A stretch of DNA of 64,000 bases from Undibacterium sp. YM2 (GTDB lineage Bacteria; Pseudomonadota; Gammaproteobacteria; Burkholderiales; Burkholderiaceae_D). Under the pieces are notes generated by a model that did no database searches, was not told where the DNA came from, and was given only the letters and a program-made list of their open reading frames with translations. Positions 55,901 through 62,889 of this stretch are shown one piece after another. The DNA lies in assembly GCF_009937975.1 (NCBI RefSeq), contig NZ_AP018441.1, forward strand, positions 1,240,001-1,304,000. Direction: 5' to 3'. Numbering within the stretch: the stretch's first letter is position 1; each line of letters opens with the position of its first letter. The position numbers and the translations under genes were made by a program.

Positions 55901-56092
55901 AATTTTGCGCTCAATAACTTTGTCAGCTCTACCTTGTTTATCACTAACGCTATCAGCAATCCTGGCAGTTTCTTCGATAGTGGCAGTGATTCCGGCAGAG
56001 AGACCAGGTTTGAGCAAAGAAGCAGTTTTGGCGGTATCAGGGATAACGGAGTATTAAAAAATGCTACAGATAAAAAACTCTACTGCAATTAA
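49922..56092 (+). CDS. TpsA exoprotein: filamentous haemagglutinin-like, with Cys-rich repeat domain
   Basis: Secreted giant of about 2056 residues; the ATG at 49922 has GAGGAAG upstream (ATG 49910 is also in frame). An extended signal peptide ends near SLAHA. The TPS domain (about residues 45-300) holds GPQIINGKVIFNQDG and the hallmark NPNGILFGKGAQ. Residues 300-1430 are Gly/Ser/Thr/Asn-rich beta-helix. Residues 1433-1983 are 29 repeats of 19 residues, each with two Cys. A 70-residue tail ends in LYCN, with Cys penultimate. Likely adhesin or surface-fibre function; the repeat domain may be disulfide-stabilised or anchor the protein. The 3' end overlaps the FecR gene by 32 bases. Confidence 0.93.
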   Translation: MRKEIDMFAQSVSVLRSDLKQVSLPRLLPRFMPALLAACFGTGFITSLAHANPVGPQIINGKVIFNQDGKVYTITNTPGAIINWQDFFINAGETTRFIQESANSTVLNRIIGQNPTQILGTLQSNGRVFLINPNGILFGKGAQVDVNGLTVSSLGMNDTDFKAGKLNFNAGTTAGKVSNQGAITTPSGGQVYLIAPDVENSGIITSPKGEVLLAAGRSVKLVDSANPDVHVVVSANADQAVNLGQVIAQGGKVGIYGGLISQRGLVSANSAVVGENGRIYFKASGDTTLDAGSTTTATGKGKGGDIQVLGQRVALAGNAQVDASGDTGGGQVLVGGDYHGDNPSVTNAKRAFVSSDAKISADALKTGDGGKVIVWSDEVTRVNGSISAQGGALGGNGGFVETSGKQNLDFHAKVNVGAARGKAGTLLLDPSSITIAGGNGDGASDGTGTFQGSAIGTINFADGSPTTVYQSELQGLTPGTNIILEASNYIDTSGTFFGSLINLPANSNLTLRTRNAATDVSATRGINLTGADPNLEFKTAGTGSISLQAGTAASPQTAGISVAKLTTNGGSITLNSSGNTTAKTLLTTPGTVGAGGNITINSSGYVNLGSGGVDARGNAAANANVTITAGSDVTQQNATTIYANDLKLIAATGLHGTTSTDNMVVRAAKVNALNTGSGDIRITSNGANLVVGDVGGTGYGIKQQLAGQAIYLSSPTTFAVELNAPVITNNGLVSVTGAGGINQFAGGNIVSAGGTVSLSATDADAMTSTAAGTQINSSGAAISLKSDKMDLQGTVNAGSGSVALDMNGGGTIHLATVATNLSSGTLELSAAELNNITAARLKVGNMSGASIDIKGVMGSGAGGALQNINTSLTLNSGNTITQQAGATIDGASSVQARGYSVSLTEANATGVISGSSSTGSFFYRSSNPINVSTVDGYSGISAPSSVKLMSDSASGISQAAGNAITTSGLALQTKGSVNLSNTGNSFSSLAADLNPGGLGTGSLNVFSSGNLNISNLAAITGITTNNQAVTVSSGTGTLTVSDNVNAGTGKVGLIADQLVLGGPGGITAGDFGIRPFTTGRAITVGSGTCTSAPCLSVTNLYKVSAANIAIGSGDAGNASGSISVVGITDTNTSAITDIKHLTTTRIGLLTGGDITQVNPITVQDLGLVAGSSITLNSANVISNLAAKGNASLSLVNTQGINVSTLSGGNGSSTYSLAGIATTGNLYLTTSSGNIALGANINTGTSTTTLSAANGAITQSAGNVISGGALDATANGGIGNSTGLKTSVPVLLANNTGANTDINIKNTGALNIRNVQQSTAGSTGNIFIDNIGAITLDSGDAVRSKAGNISLVAHSPLTVNGTVASANGGNITLEAGASGSTADKLTVGNTGSVTTSGNILLKAGDAILISGTVSGGTVTQQAFQNAPLPTLEQCITNSSTPGCSSVLPSLAACVSNPNLPGCSVVLPSVAACQANPTLAGCSVVLPSLSSCIANPSLFGCSNVLPSLSSCLANPNIAGCSAVLPSLSSCLANPSIPGCSAILPSLSSCISNPSQSGCSAVLPSLTQCTANPGIQGCSVVLPALAACLVSPNIAGCSAVLPSVAACTASPTLPGCSAVLPSLSACIANSSLAGCSAVLPTLASCIATPTLAGCSSVLPSLTACVANPSLAGCAAVLPTLAACTASPSLPGCSAVLPSLSACIATPTLAGCSNVLPTLTACLANPSLSGCSVVLPTLAACTANPALAGCSSILPSLTACIANPGLAGCSSVLPSVAACAATPSLPGCSVVLPSLSACIATPALAGCSNVLPTLASCTATPALPGCSVVLPSLSACTANPATPGCSAVLPSFASCTANPAQAGCSAVLPTLAVCTANPSTAGCSAVLPTLAACTASPGLPGCSAVLPGLAICVGSPSTPGCSAVLPGLAACTANPATPGCSAVLPSMASCAANPGLPGCAAVLPAQAQCAINPVLLGCSLVLPIGDLRTGNILNNTINFALNNFVSSTLFITNAISNPGSFFDSGSDSGRETRFEQRSSFGGIRDNGVLKNATDKKLYCN
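54218..55870 (+). repeat. 29 tandem 57-bp coding repeats (19-residue C-x8-C unit)
   Basis: Consensus CxANPxLxGCSxVLPSLxA, with Cys at positions 1 and 10 kept in all 29 copies without any indel, covering exactly 29 x 57 bases. The DNA copies are diverged with many synonymous changes, so protein selection rather than recent expansion holds the pattern. Pairs of units recur at longer range (units 14-15 closely match 19-20), which suggests older duplications of 4-5 unit blocks. Confidence 0.97.
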
Positions 56093-56819
56093 GTTTTTCT
56101 TTATTGCAGCACTGTGCCTGAGCTGTGCGCTGAGTTTTGCTGCGCAGATCGCGGGCACGGTGACCCATCTCAGCGGGCCATTGATCGCCAAGAAGGCAGA
56201 TGGCACGGTCAAGGTATTGTCCCTGCAGTCTGGCATAGAGCAGGGCGATACCCTGATTGCCGAGAAAGATACGTATGCCCGCATCAAGTTTGCCGATAAT
56301 AGTGAAATCGTTTTGCGCCCAAGTACCCAGATCAAGATAGACCAGTTTTCTTTTGAAGAAGACAAGCCCAATAATGATGGCTTTACCATGACCCTGATCA
56401 AGGGCGGCTTACGCGCTGTTACCGGCGTACTCGGCAAGCGCAATAAAGAAAGATTTGGCCTGAATACACCAACGGCATCGATAGGCATACGCGGCACTAT
56501 CTTCATCGCAGAGTTCGTGCCTCAGGATGCAAGCCAGCCTGGCTCGGGTGCTACAGACGCCCAGGGTAACGGGCCACGCGCGCCTGGTTTGTATGTGCAA
56601 GTCCTGGATGGCACAGTCTTCCTGAAAAACGATGCGGGCAATCTCGATGTCACTGCCGGTCAATTTGGTTTTGCGACCAGCTTCACCAGACCGCCAATTC
56701 TTTTGCCGAACAACCCGGGCATGCAATTTTCACTACCCGGTAATTTCCCTGTGAGCCTGAATCAGGATAATGCCAATAATGAGAGCAAATCAGGCAGTTT
56801 GATTTGCGAAGTAAGGTAA
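56061..56819 (+). CDS. FecR domain protein of the two-partner secretion operon
   Basis: Exported protein of 252 residues: signal TAIKFFFIAALCLSCALSFA, then a FecR domain (IAGTVTHLSGPLIAKK, KDTYARIKFADNSEIVLRPST, PTASIGIRGTIF) that forms a beta structure, and a short disordered tail. The ATG at 56061 lies inside the end of tpsA (32-base overlap) with GGAG upstream, indicating coupled translation. This is not the membrane anti-sigma form of FecR; a periplasmic or secreted helper of the TpsA fibre is plausible. Followed by a terminator. Confidence 0.88.
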   Translation: MLQIKNSTAIKFFFIAALCLSCALSFAAQIAGTVTHLSGPLIAKKADGTVKVLSLQSGIEQGDTLIAEKDTYARIKFADNSEIVLRPSTQIKIDQFSFEEDKPNNDGFTMTLIKGGLRAVTGVLGKRNKERFGLNTPTASIGIRGTIFIAEFVPQDASQPGSGATDAQGNGPRAPGLYVQVLDGTVFLKNDAGNLDVTAGQFGFATSFTRPPILLPNNPGMQFSLPGNFPVSLNQDNANNESKSGSLICEVR

Positions 56820-56837
56820 TGATGTATTGAGATGAAG

Positions 56838-56870
56838 ACAGGATTTGTCGTAGCGGCAAATCCTGTTTTT
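56838..56870 (+). terminator. Intrinsic terminator of the two-partner secretion operon
   Basis: Perfect 10-bp stem ACAGGATTTG (56838-56847) with CAAATCCTGT (56857-56866), nine-base loop, then a run of T to 56870. It lies 18 bases after the FecR gene stop. Confidence 0.95.
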
Positions 56871-56892
56871 CATTAGAGCCCTGTCGTTGAAT

Positions 56893-57849
56893 TTAGAAAA
56901 CCGGCAAATCAGCACTGGCATGCTGGCGCAAGGTATTACGTGCGACTTCAAAGTCAGGAAATACCGACTGCACAGTTGCCCAGAAACGCGGGCTATGGTT
57001 CATCTCACGCAAATGCGCAAGCTCGTGCGCGATCACATAATCAATAATCATTGGGGAGAAATGGATCAGACGCCAGTTCAGTCGTATCTTGCCTTGTGAC
57101 GTGCAAGAGCCCCAGCGCGTTGCTGCTGCCGACAAGGCCATGCTTTGATAGCGGACGTTGAGTTTTTCAGCAAATACCGGCAGACGCTCATTGAAAACCC
57201 GCTTGGCTTCTTGCTGTAGCCAGGCCTGCACCCGGTCTTTCAATTGCTGCTCACCAGCATCCGCTGGCAGGTTGATAATCAACTCAGCCTGCTCGCTCTG
57301 GAAATGCGTGCCGCTGACAGAGGCAGGGGCAATCCGCAAGGTAATTTCACCACCCAGATAAGGCAGCTTCGCCCCATCCTGCCAATGCATGGTGGGTTCC
57401 AGCTGGCGCTGCGTGCGCTCACGCCGCTCGGTCAGCTTGCGCAAGATCCAGGCTTGCTTTTCCTGTATCGCCGTTTCTATATCGGCAATCGTGACCCAGC
57501 GCGGTGCAGTGATGCGCAAACCATCTTCGTTGATCAAAAAACCTATACTGCGCCGCTTCGAGCGCTGCAAATCATATTCAAGCAAATAATCCTGTATCAG
57601 GATGCGACGCTTGTTGCTGGTATTGACGAAGGTAGAAGGTGGTGATGCAGACGGCGGTGGTATGGGAGAGGGTGGTGCGGCGGGCCGCTGTTCATCACGC
57701 AGAACGATATCTTTAAGCGGGTTTGCTGCTGGCACCGGCGTCTTGGCAGGCACAGGACGCAATTTGTCCGGCACCAAAAAATCACTGAATAAATCCAGTT
57801 GCAAAGCCATTTGTATGGCCTTGCCTATCGAGGGAATACGGGGCTTCAT
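56893..57849 (-). CDS. YgjP/SprT-like zinc metallopeptidase domain protein
   Basis: 318 residues from 57849, or 305 from the ATG at 57810. A Pro-rich variable N-terminus (about 90 residues) precedes a YgjP-type (DUF45) domain: RSIGFLINEDGLRITAPRWVT, RWGSCTSQGKIRLNWRL, and zinc-protease motif HELAHLREMNHSPRFW. Likely cytoplasmic; the physiological substrate is unknown. Last gene of the conserved glyQ-glyS-gmhB-plsC-ygjP string. Confidence 0.9.
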   Translation of the reverse strand: MKPRIPSIGKAIQMALQLDLFSDFLVPDKLRPVPAKTPVPAANPLKDIVLRDEQRPAAPPSPIPPPSASPPSTFVNTSNKRRILIQDYLLEYDLQRSKRRSIGFLINEDGLRITAPRWVTIADIETAIQEKQAWILRKLTERRERTQRQLEPTMHWQDGAKLPYLGGEITLRIAPASVSGTHFQSEQAELIINLPADAGEQQLKDRVQAWLQQEAKRVFNERLPVFAEKLNVRYQSMALSAAATRWGSCTSQGKIRLNWRLIHFSPMIIDYVIAHELAHLREMNHSPRFWATVQSVFPDFEVARNTLRQHASADLPVF

Positions 57850-58037
57850 TTATGCTTGGGGAATCCTGATTCAATAGCAAGTGAATATCTGCTCAGCTTC
57901 ATTTTTAAGCTGGCATGACACTAGTTTGACCTATTTTCAGGCTTTCGTGTTTTTACGGCTGAAAATGGAGATTTGCAGCGGAGTTTGCAGCGGGGGAGGG
58001 GGAAGGAGCTGACACAGCAAGCATCAGCCCCGATAGC

Positions 58038-58787
58038 TTATTTGGATTGTTCAGACTGATAAACCTGCGGAGAAATCACACGCATCTCTGCCTCTATCCA
58101 CTTCTCCACTTCCTGCATCAGCTCCACCGCATTCATGCCGTTCGGTGGTATAGGTTTACCGACAGAAACAGTAACAGTACCCGGCAATTTGGTGAAAGAG
58201 TTTTTTGGCCAGCATTCACCCGAGTTCAGCGCGATAGGCACGACTGGCGTATTGGTTTCTACTGCCAGACGGGCGCCGCCGCCTTTGTACTGGCCTTTTT
58301 TGCCAACAGGGATGCGCGTACCTTCAGGGAACATGATGATCCATTGCCCATCAGCCAGGCGTTTGCGGCCTTGCGTGACAACGTGAGCAAACGCATCCTT
58401 GCCCTTGCTGCGGTCGATAGGGATCATGCGCAGCATGGAGATGGCCCAGCCAAAGAAGGGGATATAGGTAATTTCTTTTTTGAACACGAAGACCAGTGGG
58501 CGTGGTGTCGCCATCAGCAGGAAGATGGTTTCCCAGGCAGACTGGTGTTTGGACAGCAGGATGGCCGGGCCATCCGGGAAGTTTTCAAATCCCTTGGTCT
58601 GGTAACGTATGCCGCAGATTACTTTTGCTGCCCAGATGATGGTGACATTCCAGCGGGCGGTAATGTAATAGCGCTGGTTATACGGCAAAAACGCAAACAG
58701 CATGCTGATGGGCGCCCAGACAACGGTGACTACCGCCATCACCAGCAAGAAAATCAGTGAACGTATAAAACGGGTGAAGCTAAGCAT
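58038..58787 (-). CDS. plsC: 1-acyl-sn-glycerol-3-phosphate acyltransferase PlsC
   Basis: Membrane-bound acyltransferase of 249 residues making phosphatidic acid from lysophosphatidic acid, the step after PlsY. An N-terminal membrane hairpin (residues about 8-35) precedes motif I SKHQSAWET (the HX4D box occurs as HQSAWE, a variant common in this subgroup), motif III FPEGTRIPVGKKG and motif IV TPVVPIALNSG. Start at 58787. It lies 38 bases after gmhB on the same strand. Confidence 0.93.
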   Translation of the reverse strand: MLSFTRFIRSLIFLLVMAVVTVVWAPISMLFAFLPYNQRYYITARWNVTIIWAAKVICGIRYQTKGFENFPDGPAILLSKHQSAWETIFLLMATPRPLVFVFKKEITYIPFFGWAISMLRMIPIDRSKGKDAFAHVVTQGRKRLADGQWIIMFPEGTRIPVGKKGQYKGGGARLAVETNTPVVPIALNSGECWPKNSFTKLPGTVTVSVGKPIPPNGMNAVELMQEVEKWIEAEMRVISPQVYQSEQSK

Positions 58788-58825
58788 GTAGTCTCCATTG
58801 TAGCGATGCTGGTTTGAATAATGAC

Positions 58826-59389
58826 TCAGATCGCGATATTAAATTCAGACGGCGAGTTTTCCACCAGTTTGTCGACCATGGCTGCCAGATCGTCATAAAC
58901 TTGTGTGCCAGGTGGCAGGCCACCTTTTTCCTGGGTTTTAGTGCCTTTACCGGTCAATACCAGATGGGGTTTGCAACCCAGTACGAAGCCCGACTGTAAG
59001 TCACGCAAAGAATCCCCGACACAATGCACACCTTTGAGATTTACTTCATAGCGACGGGCAATTTCTTGCAGCATGCCAGGCTTGGGTTTGCGGCAGTCAC
59101 AATTATCATCTGCCATGTGTGGGCAAAAGAAAATCGCATCGATTGTCGCCCCGACTTGTTGAGCACTGGTATGCATTTTTTGATGGATGGCATTTAACGT
59201 CGCCATATCAAACAGCTTGCGGCCTATACCAGACTGATTGGTTGCCACCACTACCCTATAGCCCGCCTGGTTAAGCCGGGCGATGGCTTGCAGCGAACCT
59301 GGTATCGGCTTCCATTCTTCGGGTGACTTGATAAAGTCGTCCGAGTCCTGGTTGATCACGCCATCGCGGTCAAGGATGATGAGTTTCAT
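58826..59389 (-). CDS. gmhB: D-glycero-beta-D-manno-heptose 1,7-bisphosphate 7-phosphatase
   Basis: HAD-family phosphatase of 187 residues in the ADP-heptose pathway for lipopolysaccharide core. Catalytic motif LDRDGVIN, motif II VVATNQSGI, zinc-binding Cys/His cluster in FCPHMADDNCDCRKPKPGM and motif III CVGDSLRDLQSG. The ATG at 59389 with AGGATT upstream is preferred over a TTG two codons earlier. Between glyS (40-base gap) and plsC. Confidence 0.94.
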   Translation of the reverse strand: MKLIILDRDGVINQDSDDFIKSPEEWKPIPGSLQAIARLNQAGYRVVVATNQSGIGRKLFDMATLNAIHQKMHTSAQQVGATIDAIFFCPHMADDNCDCRKPKPGMLQEIARRYEVNLKGVHCVGDSLRDLQSGFVLGCKPHLVLTGKGTKTQEKGGLPPGTQVYDDLAAMVDKLVENSPSEFNIAI

Positions 59390-59429
59390 CTGCAATCCTG
59401 GTTAGTGGTGCACTCTTATTTAACTTGCC

Positions 59430-61514
59430 TCAAGCTGCCAGCTTAGAAATGTCGGCAACCTGGTTCATCATGCCATGCAGGCTGGCCAGCAAGGCCAGGC
59501 GGTTATTCCGCAAGGACAGGTCTTCTGCATTCACCATGACATCATTGAAGAAGCTGTCGACCGCTGCACGCAGGGCTGCCAGGGTTTTCAAGGCACTGGT
59601 GAAGTCACCTTTGGCAAATGCCGCATCCACTTCCGGTTTGACATCAGCCATGGCCTTGGCCAGTGCCTGCTCTGCAGCTTCCTGCAACAATGCTGGCTGT
59701 ACTGCGCCTGGCGTACCCTCGGCTTTTTTGAGGATATTGGTAATACGCTTGTTGGCAGCAGCCAGTGCTTCTGATTCTGGCAGGGCAGCAAAGGCTTGTA
59801 CAGCTTGCAGGCGTTCAACGATGTTATCGAGCGTGTCTGGTTGCTGGGCAACCACAGCTTCGACTTCATTTTGTGAAAAGCCCTTGTCGCGCAACTGGCC
59901 GCGCAGACGGTCAAACAGGAAGTTCAGTACATCGGCAGTCGGGTCTGTGAAATTGGCATTACCAGCGAACAGTGCTACCGCTTGTGCCAGCAGGGTGTTC
60001 AGCGACAGCGGCAAGCGTTTTTCCACCAGCATGCGCAAGATGCCCAGGGCATGGCGGCGCAGCGCAAACGGGTCACGGTCACCGGTAGGTTGTAATCCTA
60101 TACCCCAGATACCAACCAGGGTTTCCAGCTTGTCAGCCAGTGCTACCGCAGTACCTGTCAGCGTTGCAGGCAATGCATCACCTGCAAAACGTGGTTGATA
60201 ATGTTCAGACGCGGCAGCGGCCACATCAGCGTGTTCGCCATCATGCTGGGCATAGTAAGTCCCCATGATGCCTTGCAATTCAGGGAATTCACCGACCATG
60301 TCAGTCAGCAGGTCAGTCTTGGCCAGCAGGGCGGCACGTTCGGTCAGCGCGACATCGCCACTCAGGCTGGCAGCAATCTGGCCTGCCAGGGTTTTAACGC
60401 GTTGCGTACGTTCTGCCTGGCTACCCAGTTTATTGTGATAGACCACATTTGCCAGCAAGGGCAGGCGTGACTCCAGGGTCTTTTTCTTGTCTTGCTCAAA
60501 GAAGAATTTTGCATCCGACAGGCGTGGGCGCACGACACGCTCATTACCCTGGATGATGTATTGCGGGTCGCTGGTTTCGAGGTTGGAGACGATCAAAAAG
60601 CGTGAACGCAATTTGCCAGATGCATCTGTCAGGGCAAAATATTTCTGATTCGTTTGCATGGTCAAAATCAGGCATTCTTGCGGTACAGCCAAAAACTCTT
60701 GTTCGAAATTGCATTCATACACTACCGGCCATTCGACCAGGGCCGTGACTTCATCGAGCAGGGATTCAGGCATCAACACCTGATCTGCACCTGCTTTTCC
60801 CAGCAAGGCGGCGCGTATCTGTTCTTTGCGCTCATTGAAGCTGGCAATGACCTTGCCTTCGGTTTTCAGGCTGGCGGCATAGTCTTCAGCCTTGGCAATA
60901 CTGACTTCACCGGCGGACAGGAAACGGTGGCCTTTGGTAATGCGGTCACTATTCAAACCCAGCAAGGACAGTGGAACAATCTCAGCGCCGTGCAGGGCAA
61001 TGATCTTGTGCACAGGGCGCACAAAATGCACAGTCTCGCCATCGGGACGCTGGTAGCTCATGACTTTAGGAATAGGCAGCTTGCCTATGGTTTCTTCCAG
61101 CGCAGTTTGCACTGCCGGCGCCAGCGCAGTACCAGCGGCTGTATAGCTGTAAAAGAAGCTCTCAGCCTTGCCATCCACTGCACGTTCGAGGTCACTGACC
61201 TGCAGGTCAGGGAAGCCCAGTGCTGCCAGCTTCTTGCCCAGCGGTGCTGTTGCATTACCAGCCGCATCCAGTGCCACGGATACCGGCAAGACTTTTTCAC
61301 GCATCAGCTTGTCCGGGGATGTGGCGCGCACGCCAGTGATGCTGACAGCCAGGCGGCGTGGTGAGGCATAGCTGGTCGCGACAGATTCAGCTTCCAGAAA
61401 ATCGCGTGACTTCAGACCAGCGACGATGCCTGCGCTAAATGCTTCACCCAGTTTGGCCAGGGCCTTGGGTGGCAGCTCTTCGGTAAATAATTCTACTAAC
61501 AGTGTTTGGCTCAT
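59430..61514 (-). CDS. glyS: Glycyl-tRNA synthetase beta subunit
   Basis: 694 residues, the normal length. Start [23 protein letters not shown] and internal KMRWG-like [26 protein letters not shown] and [14 protein letters not shown] are typical; the C-terminal part carries the tRNA-binding helical domain. Forms the alpha2-beta2 enzyme with GlyQ, charging tRNA-Gly. Lies 72 bases after glyQ. Confidence 0.97.
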   Translation of the reverse strand: MSQTLLVELFTEELPPKALAKLGEAFSAGIVAGLKSRDFLEAESVATSYASPRRLAVSITGVRATSPDKLMREKVLPVSVALDAAGNATAPLGKKLAALGFPDLQVSDLERAVDGKAESFFYSYTAAGTALAPAVQTALEETIGKLPIPKVMSYQRPDGETVHFVRPVHKIIALHGAEIVPLSLLGLNSDRITKGHRFLSAGEVSIAKAEDYAASLKTEGKVIASFNERKEQIRAALLGKAGADQVLMPESLLDEVTALVEWPVVYECNFEQEFLAVPQECLILTMQTNQKYFALTDASGKLRSRFLIVSNLETSDPQYIIQGNERVVRPRLSDAKFFFEQDKKKTLESRLPLLANVVYHNKLGSQAERTQRVKTLAGQIAASLSGDVALTERAALLAKTDLLTDMVGEFPELQGIMGTYYAQHDGEHADVAAAASEHYQPRFAGDALPATLTGTAVALADKLETLVGIWGIGLQPTGDRDPFALRRHALGILRMLVEKRLPLSLNTLLAQAVALFAGNANFTDPTADVLNFLFDRLRGQLRDKGFSQNEVEAVVAQQPDTLDNIVERLQAVQAFAALPESEALAAANKRITNILKKAEGTPGAVQPALLQEAAEQALAKAMADVKPEVDAAFAKGDFTSALKTLAALRAAVDSFFNDVMVNAEDLSLRNNRLALLASLHGMMNQVADISKLAA

Positions 61515-61586
61515 GTTTCTTATCCTACGTTCCGGCGCTGTGCCAGAATCTGTTTAATGATGTTCTTGTTGGCTATGCGTACTTGC

Positions 61587-62537
61587 TTATACAGAAGCAG
61601 CAACCGTAGCGGGAGCAGGCTTGTGCTTGTCATCCGCAGCGCACATGGGGAAGCCCAGTGCTTCACGCGATGCATAGTAAGCCGCAGCCACGGCACGCGA
61701 GAGATTGCGTATGCGGCCTATGTAGGCAGCACGCTCAGTCACAGAAATCGCGCCACGCGCATCCAGCAAGTTGAACGTATGCGCAGCCTTCAAGATCATT
61801 TCATAAGCAGGCAGGGCCAGGGATTTTTCTGTCACTTCCAGCAGGCGCTTCGCTTCTGCTTCATAGTTGGTAAACAGGGAGAACAGGAAATCAGTGTTCG
61901 AATATTCAAAGCTGAAGGTCGATTGCTCAACTTCATTTTGATGGAATACATCACCATACGACAGGCGCAGGGTCTTGCCGTTTTCTTCACGCTCAGTCCA
62001 GACCAGGTCATAGATATTGTCTACACCTTGCAGATACATGGCCAGACGTTCGAGGCCATAGGTGATTTCACCGAGGATAGGTTTGCAATCCAAACCACCA
62101 ACTTGCTGGAAGTAAGTGAATTGCGTGACTTCCATACCATTCAGCCAGACTTCCCAGCCCAGGCCCCAGGCACCCAGGGTAGGGTTTTCCCAGTCATCTT
62201 CCACAAAACGTATGTCGTTTTGTTGCAAATCCAGACCCAGGGCTTTCAAAGAACCCAGGTAAAGGTCGAGGATATTTTCCGGTGCAGGCTTCAACACCAC
62301 CTGATATTGGTAATAGTGTTGCAGGCGGTTAGGGTTTTCACCATAACGGCCATCCTTGGGGCGGCGTGATGGTTGTACATATGCCGCACGCCATGGCTCT
62401 GGCCCGATGGCGCGCAAGAAAGTGCCGGTATGCGAAGTACCCGCGCCCACTTCCATATCGTAAGGTTGCAGCAGGGCGCAGCCTTGCTTGTCCCAGTAAT
62501 CTTGTAATGTCAGGATAATTTGTTGAAATGTGAGCAT
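61587..62537 (-). CDS. glyQ: Glycyl-tRNA synthetase alpha subunit
   Basis: Catalytic class II subunit of 316 residues. The conserved start [19 protein letters not shown] begins at the ATG 62537; seven more in-frame codons upstream are not conserved. Motifs [20 protein letters not shown] and [24 protein letters not shown] sequence ([18 protein letters not shown] seen) and [18 protein letters not shown] are present. First gene of the minus-strand string running to ygjP. Confidence 0.97.
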   Translation of the reverse strand: MLTFQQIILTLQDYWDKQGCALLQPYDMEVGAGTSHTGTFLRAIGPEPWRAAYVQPSRRPKDGRYGENPNRLQHYYQYQVVLKPAPENILDLYLGSLKALGLDLQQNDIRFVEDDWENPTLGAWGLGWEVWLNGMEVTQFTYFQQVGGLDCKPILGEITYGLERLAMYLQGVDNIYDLVWTEREENGKTLRLSYGDVFHQNEVEQSTFSFEYSNTDFLFSLFTNYEAEAKRLLEVTEKSLALPAYEMILKAAHTFNLLDARGAISVTERAAYIGRIRNLSRAVAAAYYASREALGFPMCAADDKHKPAPATVAASV

Positions 62538-62683
62538 CGTGCTATCTGCCTTTGTCACTTCATTAAGAAGCGATGAATAAAGTTTGCCAAACCTTAGATT
62601 TTAACGGCTTTTGCGTAGGATAGGCGAATTTGCTTGATGTTGTTTTATTAATTTCATGGGGTAATTTACCTAAATACCCAAGA

Positions 62684-62889
62684 CCTCTCACCACAGAGAC
62701 ACAGAGGCACAGAGAAAACCAGGAGGGTGCTTATTATTTTTGCAAATATTCGTTTTATATCAAGTGACGCAATTGCAGCATAAATAGGCTGCTTTGTGAT
62801 GGCGGTTTTTGTTGCAATTGCCTGGGCTACGCGGTATAAAAATCCACCTGCCAATAAAAATAGCGAGTTTAACCGGAGACCGCAGAGCA
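62684..62889. repeat. CACAGAG-rich repeat element in the glyQ/PAS-gene intergenic region
   Basis: The 352-base gap contains ACCACAGAGACACAGAGGC and a further ACAGAG copy (62690-62716), a motif of the kind scattered through intergenic DNA of many bacteria. A related string, AACCGGAGACCGCAGAG, occurs at about 62871-62888 directly before the PAS gene start, so the two may be the ends of one roughly 200-base element. No protein frame is supported between them. Confidence 0.4.

Noticed and set aside
54175..55959. A 594-codon open frame on the minus strand opposite the TpsA repeats
   Set aside because: The repeat period of 57 bases is a multiple of three, so once one antisense frame is open in a unit it stays open in all units. 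The predicted product is only a mirror of the repeat and has no start signal.
58500..58560. HX4D motif of PlsC replaced by HQSAWE
   Set aside because: At first sight a missing catalytic Asp, but SKHQSAWET is common in this PlsC subgroup, so it is not evidence for an inactive enzyme.
58047..58760. A 237-codon plus-strand frame opposite plsC
   Set aside because: Antisense of a clear PlsC gene with conserved motifs; no independent support.
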